Assembly: GCF_002608565.1 (NCBI RefSeq)
Contig: NZ_LIXM01000001.1
Coordinates: 186,001-250,000 of the forward strand
Direction: 5' to 3'
Source of the DNA: Vibrio sp. PID17_43
GTDB lineage: Bacteria > Pseudomonadota > Gammaproteobacteria > Enterobacterales > Vibrionaceae
DNA length: 64,000 nt
A program made the position numbers and the translations under genes. The notes below the pieces were generated by a model. The model had not been told where the DNA came from. It saw nothing but the letters and a program-made list of their open reading frames with translations, and did no database searches. Position 1 is the first letter of the stretch. Every line of letters starts with the position of its first letter. Below are positions 28,168 to 36,522 of the stretch, in pieces.

Positions 28168-28998
28168 TTATTCTAACGGGGATAGGAGCGCTCTTGCATC
28201 GGTCCAGCTGAACGTTGGGCCGCGAGTGCACACATATTGGTTTTTCACATAACAATGCCCGCACAAACCCACCGCACAATGCATCCGACGCTCCAATGAC
28301 AAATAAATCGAGTGGGTATCAATGCCACAAGCGACTAAATACTCGATGACCGCACACATCATCAATTCTGGCCCAGAAATCAACACGCGTTCTGGCAATT
28401 CAGCAAAGGTCTCTAATACCTTGGGCAAAATGCTCACCGCAGTCCCTGGGTAATAGTCAAGCGGTTCTAAATCAGAAGCATCTTCAACCACATTAAAGAT
28501 AGGTATAAGGTGCTGCCAGCGATCCCGTTCAGGCGTTAGCATCAAGGTGTTTTTACTGCGAGTCGCATACACCACCGCTAACTGATCAAAATTACCCTGC
28601 TCAATAAGCTGCTCTGTGATGCTCACCAAAGGAGCCATTCCGCACCCTCCTCCAATGATAAGAACCTTTTTATCTGCCAGTTCATTAACAGGCCACCCCT
28701 GACCAAACGGGCCTCGTGCGCCTAACACATCACCGATTTTTTGCTCAAACAGTGCTTGTGTCACGCCCCCCATCATACGGACAAGTGCGCGAAAGTTTCC
28801 CTTTTCATCGGGTAACGCCGTGAAGGTAAATGGCGCTTCACCAACGCCGGGCACACACAGCATAAAAAACTGCCCGCTTTGCGCTTTCAGCCACGTAGAT
28901 GTCACCTCAAGTAATCGAAAATGATAATGGCGGGTATTTTCCCCATCGTCATAAAAATCAATAATTTCAATACGAACTGGTGTTAGGCTATACATCAT
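28168..28998 (-). CDS. FAD/NAD(P)-binding electron-transfer subunit (sulfhydrogenase gamma-like)
   Basis: The 276-residue flavoprotein belongs to the ferredoxin-NADP reductase-like family seen as HydG of archaeal sulfhydrogenases and as PyrK. The FAD region includes GPFGQGWPV, followed by the NAD(P)-binding KVLIIGGGCGMAPL. The C-terminus carries a 2Fe-2S cysteine set, RMHCAVGLCGHC with a fourth Cys in YVCTRGP. It would pass electrons from the Fe-S partner to NAD(P)+. It overlaps the upstream gene by 11 bases and is convergent with ppsA, 37 bases apart. Confidence 0.87.
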   Translation of the reverse strand: MMYSLTPVRIEIIDFYDDGENTRHYHFRLLEVTSTWLKAQSGQFFMLCVPGVGEAPFTFTALPDEKGNFRALVRMMGGVTQALFEQKIGDVLGARGPFGQGWPVNELADKKVLIIGGGCGMAPLVSITEQLIEQGNFDQLAVVYATRSKNTLMLTPERDRWQHLIPIFNVVEDASDLEPLDYYPGTAVSILPKVLETFAELPERVLISGPELMMCAVIEYLVACGIDTHSIYLSLERRMHCAVGLCGHCYVKNQYVCTRGPTFSWTDARALLSPLE

Positions 28999-30022
28999 CA
29001 GCCATCCTTTTCATTAATGAATGTACTCCAATGACGCCTGGGCACGTCTGTTCACACCGACCGCAACCCACGCAGCCATAACGACCAAATTCAGGCACAA
29101 AGTCCAGACTAAACTTGTGATACCAAAATCGCTCAACCCTTGTCCCTGCTTCTTTAGACGGATTGTGGAAACTTGCTTCACGTTGAAAGCCTTCATACAA
29201 ACAGGAATCCCAGAACCTCACTTGAGAAGTGTCAACCTGAGCCGCAGTATCCGAGGTCGTTATTGAGCGAGTACCAAAGCAAGAACAGGTCGGGCAAAGC
29301 GTTGTACACCCAGAGCAGCCAAGGCACTGTATGCCAATCTGCTGCCAAAACTCCGGTGATATTCTGCCCTCCGTCACTTTGCTGATGCCATCCAGTAAGT
29401 ACTGATCATCAGGAAAAGCCTGCTCGCAGTGTGCTATATTTTCCCAGCGCAGACTCATATCGTGGGACGTAGCGAGCTCCAGCTCTAGTCCCTGCAATGA
29501 CAGTTCCCCTCGCTCAGACAGCACCACTAATAACCAACGCTCACCATCAAGTGGATGCAGTACTAAGTCTGCGGTCTCATCTCGCACGCTTGGGCCAGCA
29601 TTTACCGTTGGGCAAAAACCATGTTCACACGGCTGAATACAATCAACACCAATCAATAATGCTTGTTGACGGCGAGCCTGGTAATAAGGATCGTTTTCAA
29701 AAAACAGATCTTGGTAGTGAATCGCCATCAAATCACAACTTTGCACACCAAACAAAACAAAGGGCTCTACGTCGGGTAGCGTTTCCTTAAAAAACTGCCC
29801 ATCAAACACATACAGAGGTTCTTGCTCTGCGAAGAAAAATGCTTTGGCAGAATGCGTCGGTTTACTGTCCACCAGCGGGGGTAAATCACTGCTGTCTACT
29901 TGTTGCCAGTAGCTATCCCCTTGCTTTTTTTCACTGTGCTCGACAACCTGATACAATGCTCGCTGACGCAATAGGTGTGTTCTCATCGCGTCTAATGAAT
30001 CTAACAGATACGTCTTATTCAT
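28988..30022 (-). CDS. 4Fe-4S dicluster electron-transfer subunit (sulfhydrogenase beta-like)
   Basis: The 344-residue protein resembles HydB and the AsrA-type subunits. Two ferredoxin cluster motifs are near the C-terminus, CLGCSGCTTLCPTC and CVGCGRCEQTCPG. The middle has CDLMAIHYQDLFF and a cysteine pair in DCIQPCEHGFC. The start at 30022 overlaps the formate dehydrogenase stop (ATGA) with GGAGGGG upstream; a Met eight codons earlier is inside that gene. It would bridge the molybdenum subunit and the flavin subunit. The usual hydrogenase partner is absent from this cluster. Confidence 0.87.
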   Translation of the reverse strand: MNKTYLLDSLDAMRTHLLRQRALYQVVEHSEKKQGDSYWQQVDSSDLPPLVDSKPTHSAKAFFFAEQEPLYVFDGQFFKETLPDVEPFVLFGVQSCDLMAIHYQDLFFENDPYYQARRQQALLIGVDCIQPCEHGFCPTVNAGPSVRDETADLVLHPLDGERWLLVVLSERGELSLQGLELELATSHDMSLRWENIAHCEQAFPDDQYLLDGISKVTEGRISPEFWQQIGIQCLGCSGCTTLCPTCSCFGTRSITTSDTAAQVDTSQVRFWDSCLYEGFQREASFHNPSKEAGTRVERFWYHKFSLDFVPEFGRYGCVGCGRCEQTCPGVIGVHSLMKRMADDV

Positions 30023-32139
30023 TTTGTCCCCTCCTGTCGTTGCCAAACCGCACTAGGCTGATGATCTACAGCTAGAGGTTCGACCGCCACTGCACACGCT
30101 TTCAGCTCCGGCATTTTAGTAATTGGATCTTGCGCGGTATTGGTTAACTGATTTGAAGGTGCTTCTTTAAAATGATAAGGCATACTCACCAAACCAGGTG
30201 GTACATCGTCCGTAATCATTGCACGAGTTTCTATGTATCCGCGACGAGAACGAACACCAACAGGACTATATAGTGAAATGCCTAACCCACTGGCGTCCTG
30301 GGGATTAATAAATAATATTCCGGGCGGAATTTCTCGTTCAAGCAGCGGGGATTTACGGGTCATGGAGCCACAACCATAATGGAAATGAAGACGATTGGTG
30401 GTCAATAACAGTGGATACTGTTCATCTGCGGGTTCTGCAATAGGTACATAGTGCACCGGCGTTAAGCGTGCTCGCCCAATAGGAAATGTATTTTGATGAA
30501 GCACCGTCGTTCCCTCAGGCGCGTCATCATTGCAAGGCCATTGTAAGCCATGGTTCTCCGCTAGCTTTGCGTAACTCATGCCTTGATAAGATGGTGTCAC
30601 AGAGGCCATTTCATCAAAGACCTCTTCACTATCACGCCAATTGAGTGCCTGACTGCCCATCCTTTGTGCGAGGGCTTGTAACCACTGCCAGTCCCCCATC
30701 GATTCTCCAATCGGTGACATCGCAGGGTTAATACGTTGAACGCGGCGCTCACAATTGGTAAATGTGCCCGCTTTTTCGGCAAAAGAAGCCGCAGGAAGAA
30801 TATAGTCAGCCAATTTAGCCGTTTCTGTCATGGTCAATTCCGCCACCACCAGCAGCTCTAACGACTTATACGCTTCACGAACGTGGTTTTGATCTGGGTC
30901 CGTAACAACAGGATCTTCACCAAATAAGATTTGCGCGCGAAACTCTCCTTCCAACGCCGCTTTTGTCATCCCTAATGAAGTCAGCCCTGGCGTCGCTGCC
31001 ACTTCACAGCCCCAATGCTCAGTAAATCGCTGTTGGGTATCTGCATCATCAACGGATTGATAGCCGGGATAGACATTCGGCAGACAACCCATGTCGCAGG
31101 CACCCTGGACATTATTTTGCCCACGTAACGGATTGATTCCCGTTCCGGGCCTACCAATGTGCCCGCAAACCAATGCCAGATCCGCTAAAGCAATCACATT
31201 TGAAGTACCACTAACAAATTGTGTGATTCCCATTCCGTATAAAATCATCGCACGATCAGCTTGGCTATAATACTCCGCCGCTTCACGGATCGAATGGGCA
31301 TTAAGGCCTGTGATTTGCTCTACCGACTCCGGCGTGACCTCTTCGACCTGTTTCGCCAACGCATCAAACCCTTCACAGCGATCGTTAATAAACGTCTTAT
31401 CATGCCATTGGTTACTTAAAATTACCTGAATCATGGCGTTAATTAACGCGATGTTCGTGCCCGGATTTAACTGTAAATGTAGATCGGCCAACTTAGCTAA
31501 ACGCGTTGTCCTTGGATCAATGACAATCAACTTCGCCCCTGACTGTTGGGCGCGTATCACCTGCCCACCAAGCACGCTATGGTTCTCGGTTGGGTCAGCG
31601 CCGATAACCACAATGACCTCCGCTTCAAACAAATCTTTGGTGCTGTTGGTCATCGCGCCAGATCCGAGTACCTGTTTCAGCCCGGCTACCGTCGGGCTGT
31701 GGCAAATACGCGCGCAATGATCAATATTATTCGTGCCTAATACGGCTCGGGCAAATTTCTGCGCCGCGTAATTGTCTTCATTGGTTGCACGGGCGCTACT
31801 GATCACCCCTGTCGCGTTAGGCCCAAACTCGTTAATGATATCGTTCAGCGTGGTGCTGATACCATCGAGCGCTTCCTCCCAACTCACTGGGATAAACTGA
31901 TCACGGATGCGTTTTAAAGGCTGAGTAATTCGATTGTCAGGAGAAATAGCATAAACACTACTCCAACCCTTATCACACAACTGGCCTTGGCTAATAGGAT
32001 GGTGACGCAAGGGGCTTGCACTACGTACTTGCCCACCGTCGTCACAAGAAAGAAGCATTCCGCACCCAACACCACAAAATGGGCAGACGGTCTGAGTGGG
32101 TCGTGGGGTTTTAGACGGCCTATGTTTGTTTTTTCGCAT
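30019..32139 (-). CDS. Formate dehydrogenase catalytic subunit, cysteine type
   Basis: A 706-residue bis-molybdopterin enzyme that oxidises formate to CO2. The N-terminal 4Fe-4S motif is CPFCGVGCGM with a fourth Cys in QLCDKGW. The metal ligand site reads DHCARICHSPTVAGL: a Cys stands where E. coli FdhF has selenocysteine, followed by the conserved His. The cofactor-binding C-terminus has LLLTTNRLHFHYGCGSMTRK and PYHFKEAPSNQLT, typical of formate dehydrogenases. There is no twin-arginine signal, so it is cytoplasmic. AAGG precedes the ATG. It is the first gene of a three-gene overlap with the two electron-transfer subunits. Confidence 0.9.
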   Translation of the reverse strand: MRKNKHRPSKTPRPTQTVCPFCGVGCGMLLSCDDGGQVRSASPLRHHPISQGQLCDKGWSSVYAISPDNRITQPLKRIRDQFIPVSWEEALDGISTTLNDIINEFGPNATGVISSARATNEDNYAAQKFARAVLGTNNIDHCARICHSPTVAGLKQVLGSGAMTNSTKDLFEAEVIVVIGADPTENHSVLGGQVIRAQQSGAKLIVIDPRTTRLAKLADLHLQLNPGTNIALINAMIQVILSNQWHDKTFINDRCEGFDALAKQVEEVTPESVEQITGLNAHSIREAAEYYSQADRAMILYGMGITQFVSGTSNVIALADLALVCGHIGRPGTGINPLRGQNNVQGACDMGCLPNVYPGYQSVDDADTQQRFTEHWGCEVAATPGLTSLGMTKAALEGEFRAQILFGEDPVVTDPDQNHVREAYKSLELLVVAELTMTETAKLADYILPAASFAEKAGTFTNCERRVQRINPAMSPIGESMGDWQWLQALAQRMGSQALNWRDSEEVFDEMASVTPSYQGMSYAKLAENHGLQWPCNDDAPEGTTVLHQNTFPIGRARLTPVHYVPIAEPADEQYPLLLTTNRLHFHYGCGSMTRKSPLLEREIPPGILFINPQDASGLGISLYSPVGVRSRRGYIETRAMITDDVPPGLVSMPYHFKEAPSNQLTNTAQDPITKMPELKACAVAVEPLAVDHQPSAVWQRQEGTK

Positions 32140-32194
32140 CGCTATAACCTTGCCACTTGAAACTAGCTAGATTATAGCAGTCGCCTACCCCCTT

Positions 32195-32227
32195 CGCCCG
32201 AAGGCCTATTAGCCTTTCTTTTGGGCG
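32195..32227. other. Hairpin between the formate channel and formate dehydrogenase genes
   Basis: CGCCC and GGGCG form an outer stem, and AAGGC/GCCTT an inner one, in the short gap between the two genes. It has no clear T-run in the direction of transcription, so it may weaken read-through or protect an mRNA end. It is weak evidence for anything more specific. Confidence 0.3.
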
Positions 32228-32245
32228 TGATGGCCGATGAATAAA

Positions 32246-33073
32246 CTATTCGCGATGATGTGTTGGCCCGCGTAAGTAGATAACGTGATAAACCAACCCG
32301 ACGAACACGCTGCCACCAACTAAGTTACCTAGAATCACAGGTAACAGATTACCAAGAAACCCCAAAGTGCTGACCGAATCAGCGACTTCAACGGTACCTG
32401 AGCTTTGCAGCATCATCGCCAGTGGAATAAAGTACATATTGGCAATACTGTGTTCAAAGCCTGCCGCCACAAAAGCGGAGATAGGAAAAACGATCGCGGC
32501 CACTTTATCTACCACACTGCGTCCCGCAAGCGCCATCCATACCGCCATACACACCAGTACATTACACAACACACCACGAAAGAAAGCCGTCCAGAACGGC
32601 ATCTCACATTTCGCTGCGGCTATCTTGGCGTAGGTTAGCGCAATCGCCCCCTGATTCATCTCTGGGTGCCCAGAAAGAAAGACCAAGAGCGCCACCCCAA
32701 CCGCGCCGACAAAGTTCGCCAAACAGACGACCAACCAGTTTCGCAAAAGTTCAGCGGTGGTGATTTTTCTGTCGGCCCATGCCATAGCCAATAAGTTATT
32801 GCCAGTAAATAATTCTGCGCCCGCAACAATCACCAGAATCAATCCCAAGGAGAATGTGAACCCTCCCAACACTTGCTGCGTGGCAAAACCCAATGAGGCA
32901 TCCGACTTAACGATGGTGAAATACAATCCCCCAAGACCAATAAAGGCACCCGCCAAAATCCCGAGCATCACCATCGACAACAATGGTAAGCGAGCTTTCG
33001 TCACACCAATCGAATCGACTTTCTCGGCAATTTGCTTGGGTGAAAACGCATCAAAACCATAAATGTCAGCCAT
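32246..33073 (-). CDS. Formate/nitrite transporter (FocA/NirC family)
   Basis: The 275-residue protein has six hydrophobic segments, with the family motifs GLGGLYFTIVKSD, GLILVIVAGAELFTGNNL (omega-loop region) and FEHSIANMYFIP near residue 200. It is a pentameric channel for formate, nitrite or similar small anions. Its place, 107 bases before formate dehydrogenase on the same strand, points to formate uptake. The start at 33073 follows a perfect GGAGGT; an in-frame Met 11 codons earlier is before the site. It is divergent from the ATPase gene. Confidence 0.92.
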   Translation of the reverse strand: MADIYGFDAFSPKQIAEKVDSIGVTKARLPLLSMVMLGILAGAFIGLGGLYFTIVKSDASLGFATQQVLGGFTFSLGLILVIVAGAELFTGNNLLAMAWADRKITTAELLRNWLVVCLANFVGAVGVALLVFLSGHPEMNQGAIALTYAKIAAAKCEMPFWTAFFRGVLCNVLVCMAVWMALAGRSVVDKVAAIVFPISAFVAAGFEHSIANMYFIPLAMMLQSSGTVEVADSVSTLGFLGNLLPVILGNLVGGSVFVGLVYHVIYLRGPTHHRE

Positions 33074-33179
33074 GCGAACCTCCAGTTTCGCCCACGCCAT
33101 ACCCATAACCTAGTTCATATCGTATAATTATCAATCAATAAAGATGTTCTCCAGCGTGCAAAAAGCAGGAGGCTTTCGC

Positions 33180-35897
33180 ATGGAAGAAATCACTAACGGC
33201 TGGCACCACAAGTCAACCGAAGATACCTTTTCTGAGCTCTCTACCCAGCCACAAGGGCTGAGTTCACGCGAAGCTGGACTACGTCTTGCTAAATTCGGTG
33301 CCAATAAACTACCAACCTCTCAACGTCGTTCCGTAATCAAGCGTTTGCTTGCCCAGTTTCACAATGTGCTCATTCATGTACTGCTGATCGTCATCCTGAT
33401 CACGGTACTTATTGGTCATTGGATCGATGCCGGCGTGATTGCTGGCGTTGTCTTTATCAATGCCATCATTGGTTTTGTACAAGAAGGTCGAGCCGAAAGC
33501 GCACTAAATGCGATTCAAGCAATGCTCGCGCCAACAGCATTAGTATTACGAGGCGGTCATCAACAAACTATCAAAGCCGAACAATTAGTGATAGGTGATG
33601 TGGTTATCCTACAATCAGGGGATCGCGTACCCGCCGATCTTCGTTTGTTTCGTACCAAAGGCTTCCAGATTGCCGAAGCGGTATTAACGGGCGAATCCGT
33701 GACGATTGAAAAGGCCACGACTCCCGTCAGCGCTGACAGTGAACTGGCAGAGCGGCGCTGCATGGCGTATTCAGGGACCATCGTTACCCACGGTCAAGGG
33801 TCAGGAGTGGTTGTGGCCACAGGGATAAATACTGAGCTAGGAAAAATAAGCGCATTGGTTTCTCAGGTTGAACCTGCTACGACACCATTACTAAAACAAA
33901 TCGCTCAATTTAGTCGATGGCTGACCGCATTCATCTTGATCATTGCCATCGCCACTTTTGCCTTTGGTTTACTGGTTCGCGGTTACCCAATCACTGATAT
34001 GCTGCTAGCGGCCATCAGCTTGGCCGTTGCTGCGATTCCAGAAGGTTTACCTGCCATTATGACCATCACGCTCGCGATAGGGGTCGAGCGAATGGCCAAG
34101 CGGAACACCATCATTCGCAAGCTTCCCGCAGTAGAGACACTAGGGGCAGTAACGGTTATATGCACCGATAAAACTGGGACTCTGACGCGAAATGAAATGA
34201 CCGTGCGAAATATCATCACCAGTGATCATCAATTTGAGCTCAGCGGTACCGGCTACGATCCTCATGGCGTGGTGAGTATTAATCAGCAAGCGACCTACCC
34301 CGAACAACAACCTCTACTTAACCAGACCATTCGTGCCGCAGTATTGTGTAACGATGCGACACTCATTCAGCATGGACAACAGTGGCAAGTTCAAGGCGAT
34401 CCAATGGAAGGAGCACTGCTTATTGCTGGAATCAAAACCGGGGTTGATGCTGAGATTGAAAACAAGCTTTGTCCAAGAACCGACCTGATTCCATTTGAAT
34501 CAGAGCACCGTTTCATGGCCACACTACACCACAGCCACGAAGGAGAGGCTTTTATTTTTCTTAAAGGCGCACCAGAGCGGGTTCTGGACATGTGTAACCA
34601 GCAACTAATCTATGACAATAGTAATAATGATAGTAATGACCGTACCGTAACGGCCGCCATAGACCGCGCTTATTGGCAGCAACAAATCAATACAATGGCT
34701 CAACGAGGTATGCGGGTTTTAGCGCTTGCCTATCGACCTACCGAACTCAACCATCTCGAACTGACGTTTGATGATGTCAAAGACAATCTCATCATGCTAG
34801 GGCTCTTTGGCCTTATCGACCCACCGAGAAAGGAAGCCATTCAAGCGGTGAGTGAGTGCAACAATGCCGGAATCCGTGTAAAAATCATGACCGGCGACCA
34901 TGTGCTGACTGCACAAGCGATCGGCCAACAGATTGGGCTTATCAATAGCCAAGATACCCTCACTGGCCAGCAAATCGATTCGTTTACTGATGACGAACTA
35001 TTCGCCCTTGCTGCACAAGTCGATATCTATGCTCGAGTTAGCCCCGAGCACAAAATGCGACTGGTCAACACGCTACAAAAACATAACCAAATCGTGGCGA
35101 TGACCGGAGATGGCGTCAATGACGCCCCCGCATTAAAGCGATCAGATATCGGCACCGCAATGGGAGTCAATGGCACCGACTCAGCCAAAGAAGCCGCAGA
35201 AATGGTACTGACTGATGATAATTTTGCGTCCATTACGGCAGCAATTGAAGAAGGACGAGCGGTATATGACAATCTAAAGAAAGCCATTTTATTTATTCTG
35301 CCAACCAATGGCGGTGAAGCACTGATCATCTTGGCAGCTGTGATGTTTGGTTTTCAAGAACTCCCCCTCACACCGATTCAAATTCTCTGGGTCAATATGG
35401 TCACCGCCGTCACGCTTGCGTTATCGCTAGCTTTCGAGCCCAAAGAACCCAAGCTGATGCAACGTCCACCACGACCACCCGGATCCCCACTTTTAACCTC
35501 CCACCTTATTTGGCGAGTTATCTTTGTTTCTCTCATTCTTATGTTAGGAACACTAGGGATGTTTGTTTGGGAAATGGGTCAACAAGACAACATTGCCAGA
35601 GCAAGGACGATTGCTGTCAACACGTTGGTAATGTTCGAGGTATTTTACCTATTCAACGCACGATTTATCCTCAGTTCCGTTTTCTGCCGCCAAGGTTTAT
35701 TGGGCAATGTTTACGTACTCGTCGCGATAGGCTTTCTCACGGTTTTTCAGGCATGTTTCACCTATTTGCCAACGATGCAGAGACTATTTGGTACCAGTGG
35801 ACTCGAATTAGAGGTATGGCTACGAATATGCCTCGTCGCATCTTCGGTACTGTTCTTAGTCGAATTGGAGAAGTATTATTTGAGAAATAGGCATTAA
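33180..35897 (+). CDS. P-type cation-transporting ATPase (P2-like)
   Basis: The 905-residue pump has the cation ATPase N-terminal domain, the TGES motif in VLTGESVTIEK, the phosphorylated Asp in CTDKTGTLT, the MTGD hinge, and TGDGVNDAPALKRSDIG near residue 650. Ten membrane helices are expected. The site residues resemble Ca2+ pumps in helix 4 (IPEGLPA) and helix 5 (NGGEAL), but helix 6 reads WVNMVTAVTLAL, with Ala for the usual Asp. That is like mycobacterial CtpF, so the ion could be Ca2+ or a monovalent cation. AGGAGG seven bases before 33180 fixes the start. It is divergent from the formate channel gene. Confidence 0.87.
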   Translation: MEEITNGWHHKSTEDTFSELSTQPQGLSSREAGLRLAKFGANKLPTSQRRSVIKRLLAQFHNVLIHVLLIVILITVLIGHWIDAGVIAGVVFINAIIGFVQEGRAESALNAIQAMLAPTALVLRGGHQQTIKAEQLVIGDVVILQSGDRVPADLRLFRTKGFQIAEAVLTGESVTIEKATTPVSADSELAERRCMAYSGTIVTHGQGSGVVVATGINTELGKISALVSQVEPATTPLLKQIAQFSRWLTAFILIIAIATFAFGLLVRGYPITDMLLAAISLAVAAIPEGLPAIMTITLAIGVERMAKRNTIIRKLPAVETLGAVTVICTDKTGTLTRNEMTVRNIITSDHQFELSGTGYDPHGVVSINQQATYPEQQPLLNQTIRAAVLCNDATLIQHGQQWQVQGDPMEGALLIAGIKTGVDAEIENKLCPRTDLIPFESEHRFMATLHHSHEGEAFIFLKGAPERVLDMCNQQLIYDNSNNDSNDRTVTAAIDRAYWQQQINTMAQRGMRVLALAYRPTELNHLELTFDDVKDNLIMLGLFGLIDPPRKEAIQAVSECNNAGIRVKIMTGDHVLTAQAIGQQIGLINSQDTLTGQQIDSFTDDELFALAAQVDIYARVSPEHKMRLVNTLQKHNQIVAMTGDGVNDAPALKRSDIGTAMGVNGTDSAKEAAEMVLTDDNFASITAAIEEGRAVYDNLKKAILFILPTNGGEALIILAAVMFGFQELPLTPIQILWVNMVTAVTLALSLAFEPKEPKLMQRPPRPPGSPLLTSHLIWRVIFVSLILMLGTLGMFVWEMGQQDNIARARTIAVNTLVMFEVFYLFNARFILSSVFCRQGLLGNVYVLVAIGFLTVFQACFTYLPTMQRLFGTSGLELEVWLRICLVASSVLFLVELEKYYLRNRH

Positions 35898-36006
35898 TGT
35901 GAGAATTGACAATATACCTAAAAATGCATTACCTCCATCTCAATCACCGAAGCAGCAAAAAGCTCTATAGCACTTCTCATCGTCAATGCCTCTTTACGAC
36001 TAACTC

Positions 36007-36059
36007 TATACCCAAGTGACTTCAAGATGCAGGATTCAGAGCGTTGTCACTTGGGTATA
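36007..36059. repeat. Palindromic intergenic repeat (MITE-like)
   Basis: TATACCCAAGTGAC at 36007-36020 is matched by its exact complement GTCACTTGGGTATA at 36046-36059, around a 25-base centre. Similar TATACCCAAG-TTCAAGATGC palindromes are common between genes in Vibrio. It could form a hairpin in RNA on either strand. Confidence 0.75.
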
Positions 36060-36461
36060 AGAGTTTTATAACTTATGTAATAAGCTATAAAACCTGAAAA
36101 CCGACCTAAATTTATTTCTTAAATTCAAGCCAATCAAATAACAACCAAACCGTAATTGCATGATTTATTAAAATTGAGAATTTAAAAAATCTTAAATATA
36201 AGATATAAGTTATTCTTAATAATAAGAATAGGTGACGTACGTCGAGTTTATCTCTGAAAATCAAAAACCACCAATAGCAAACCTATTGAATTGTAATATT
36301 TAGCCATTAGACTACAAATCAAAATTCGCAATAAAACTTTAGTTTATACCAATTGTTAAAATTATAATTAAACAACAATGCGAAGTTATATAAAACTAAA
36401 AATCTCAGCAGCAGATATTAAGAGATAGAAACGATGGCAGTTTGGGGGCCGAAAACTCAAG

Positions 36462-36473
36462 GGCGGTAGCGTA
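36462..36473 (+). promoter_or_regulatory. ops element (RfaH recruitment site)
   Basis: GGCGGTAGCGTA matches the ops core GGCGGTAGCG exactly, within GGGCGGTAGCGT, about 50 bases before the first gene of the polysaccharide locus. In enterobacteria, RNA polymerase pauses at ops and recruits RfaH, which prevents early termination in long surface polysaccharide operons. The position in a leader and on the coding strand fits that role. Confidence 0.85.
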
Positions 36474-36522
36474 AAAAATATGCACCACTTGTCATGGACA
36501 TATTATCTCGAGCTAGGAATAC

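Larger units (their letters stand above)
35898..36522. other. AT-rich leader region of the exopolysaccharide locus
   Basis: There is no coding frame. It holds a Vibrio-type palindromic repeat (36007-36059), a very AT-rich stretch (36060-36420) of the sort bound by H-NS, and an ops element (36462-36473). A long untranslated leader before vpsL is implied, with the promoter upstream of the ops site. Confidence 0.6.
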
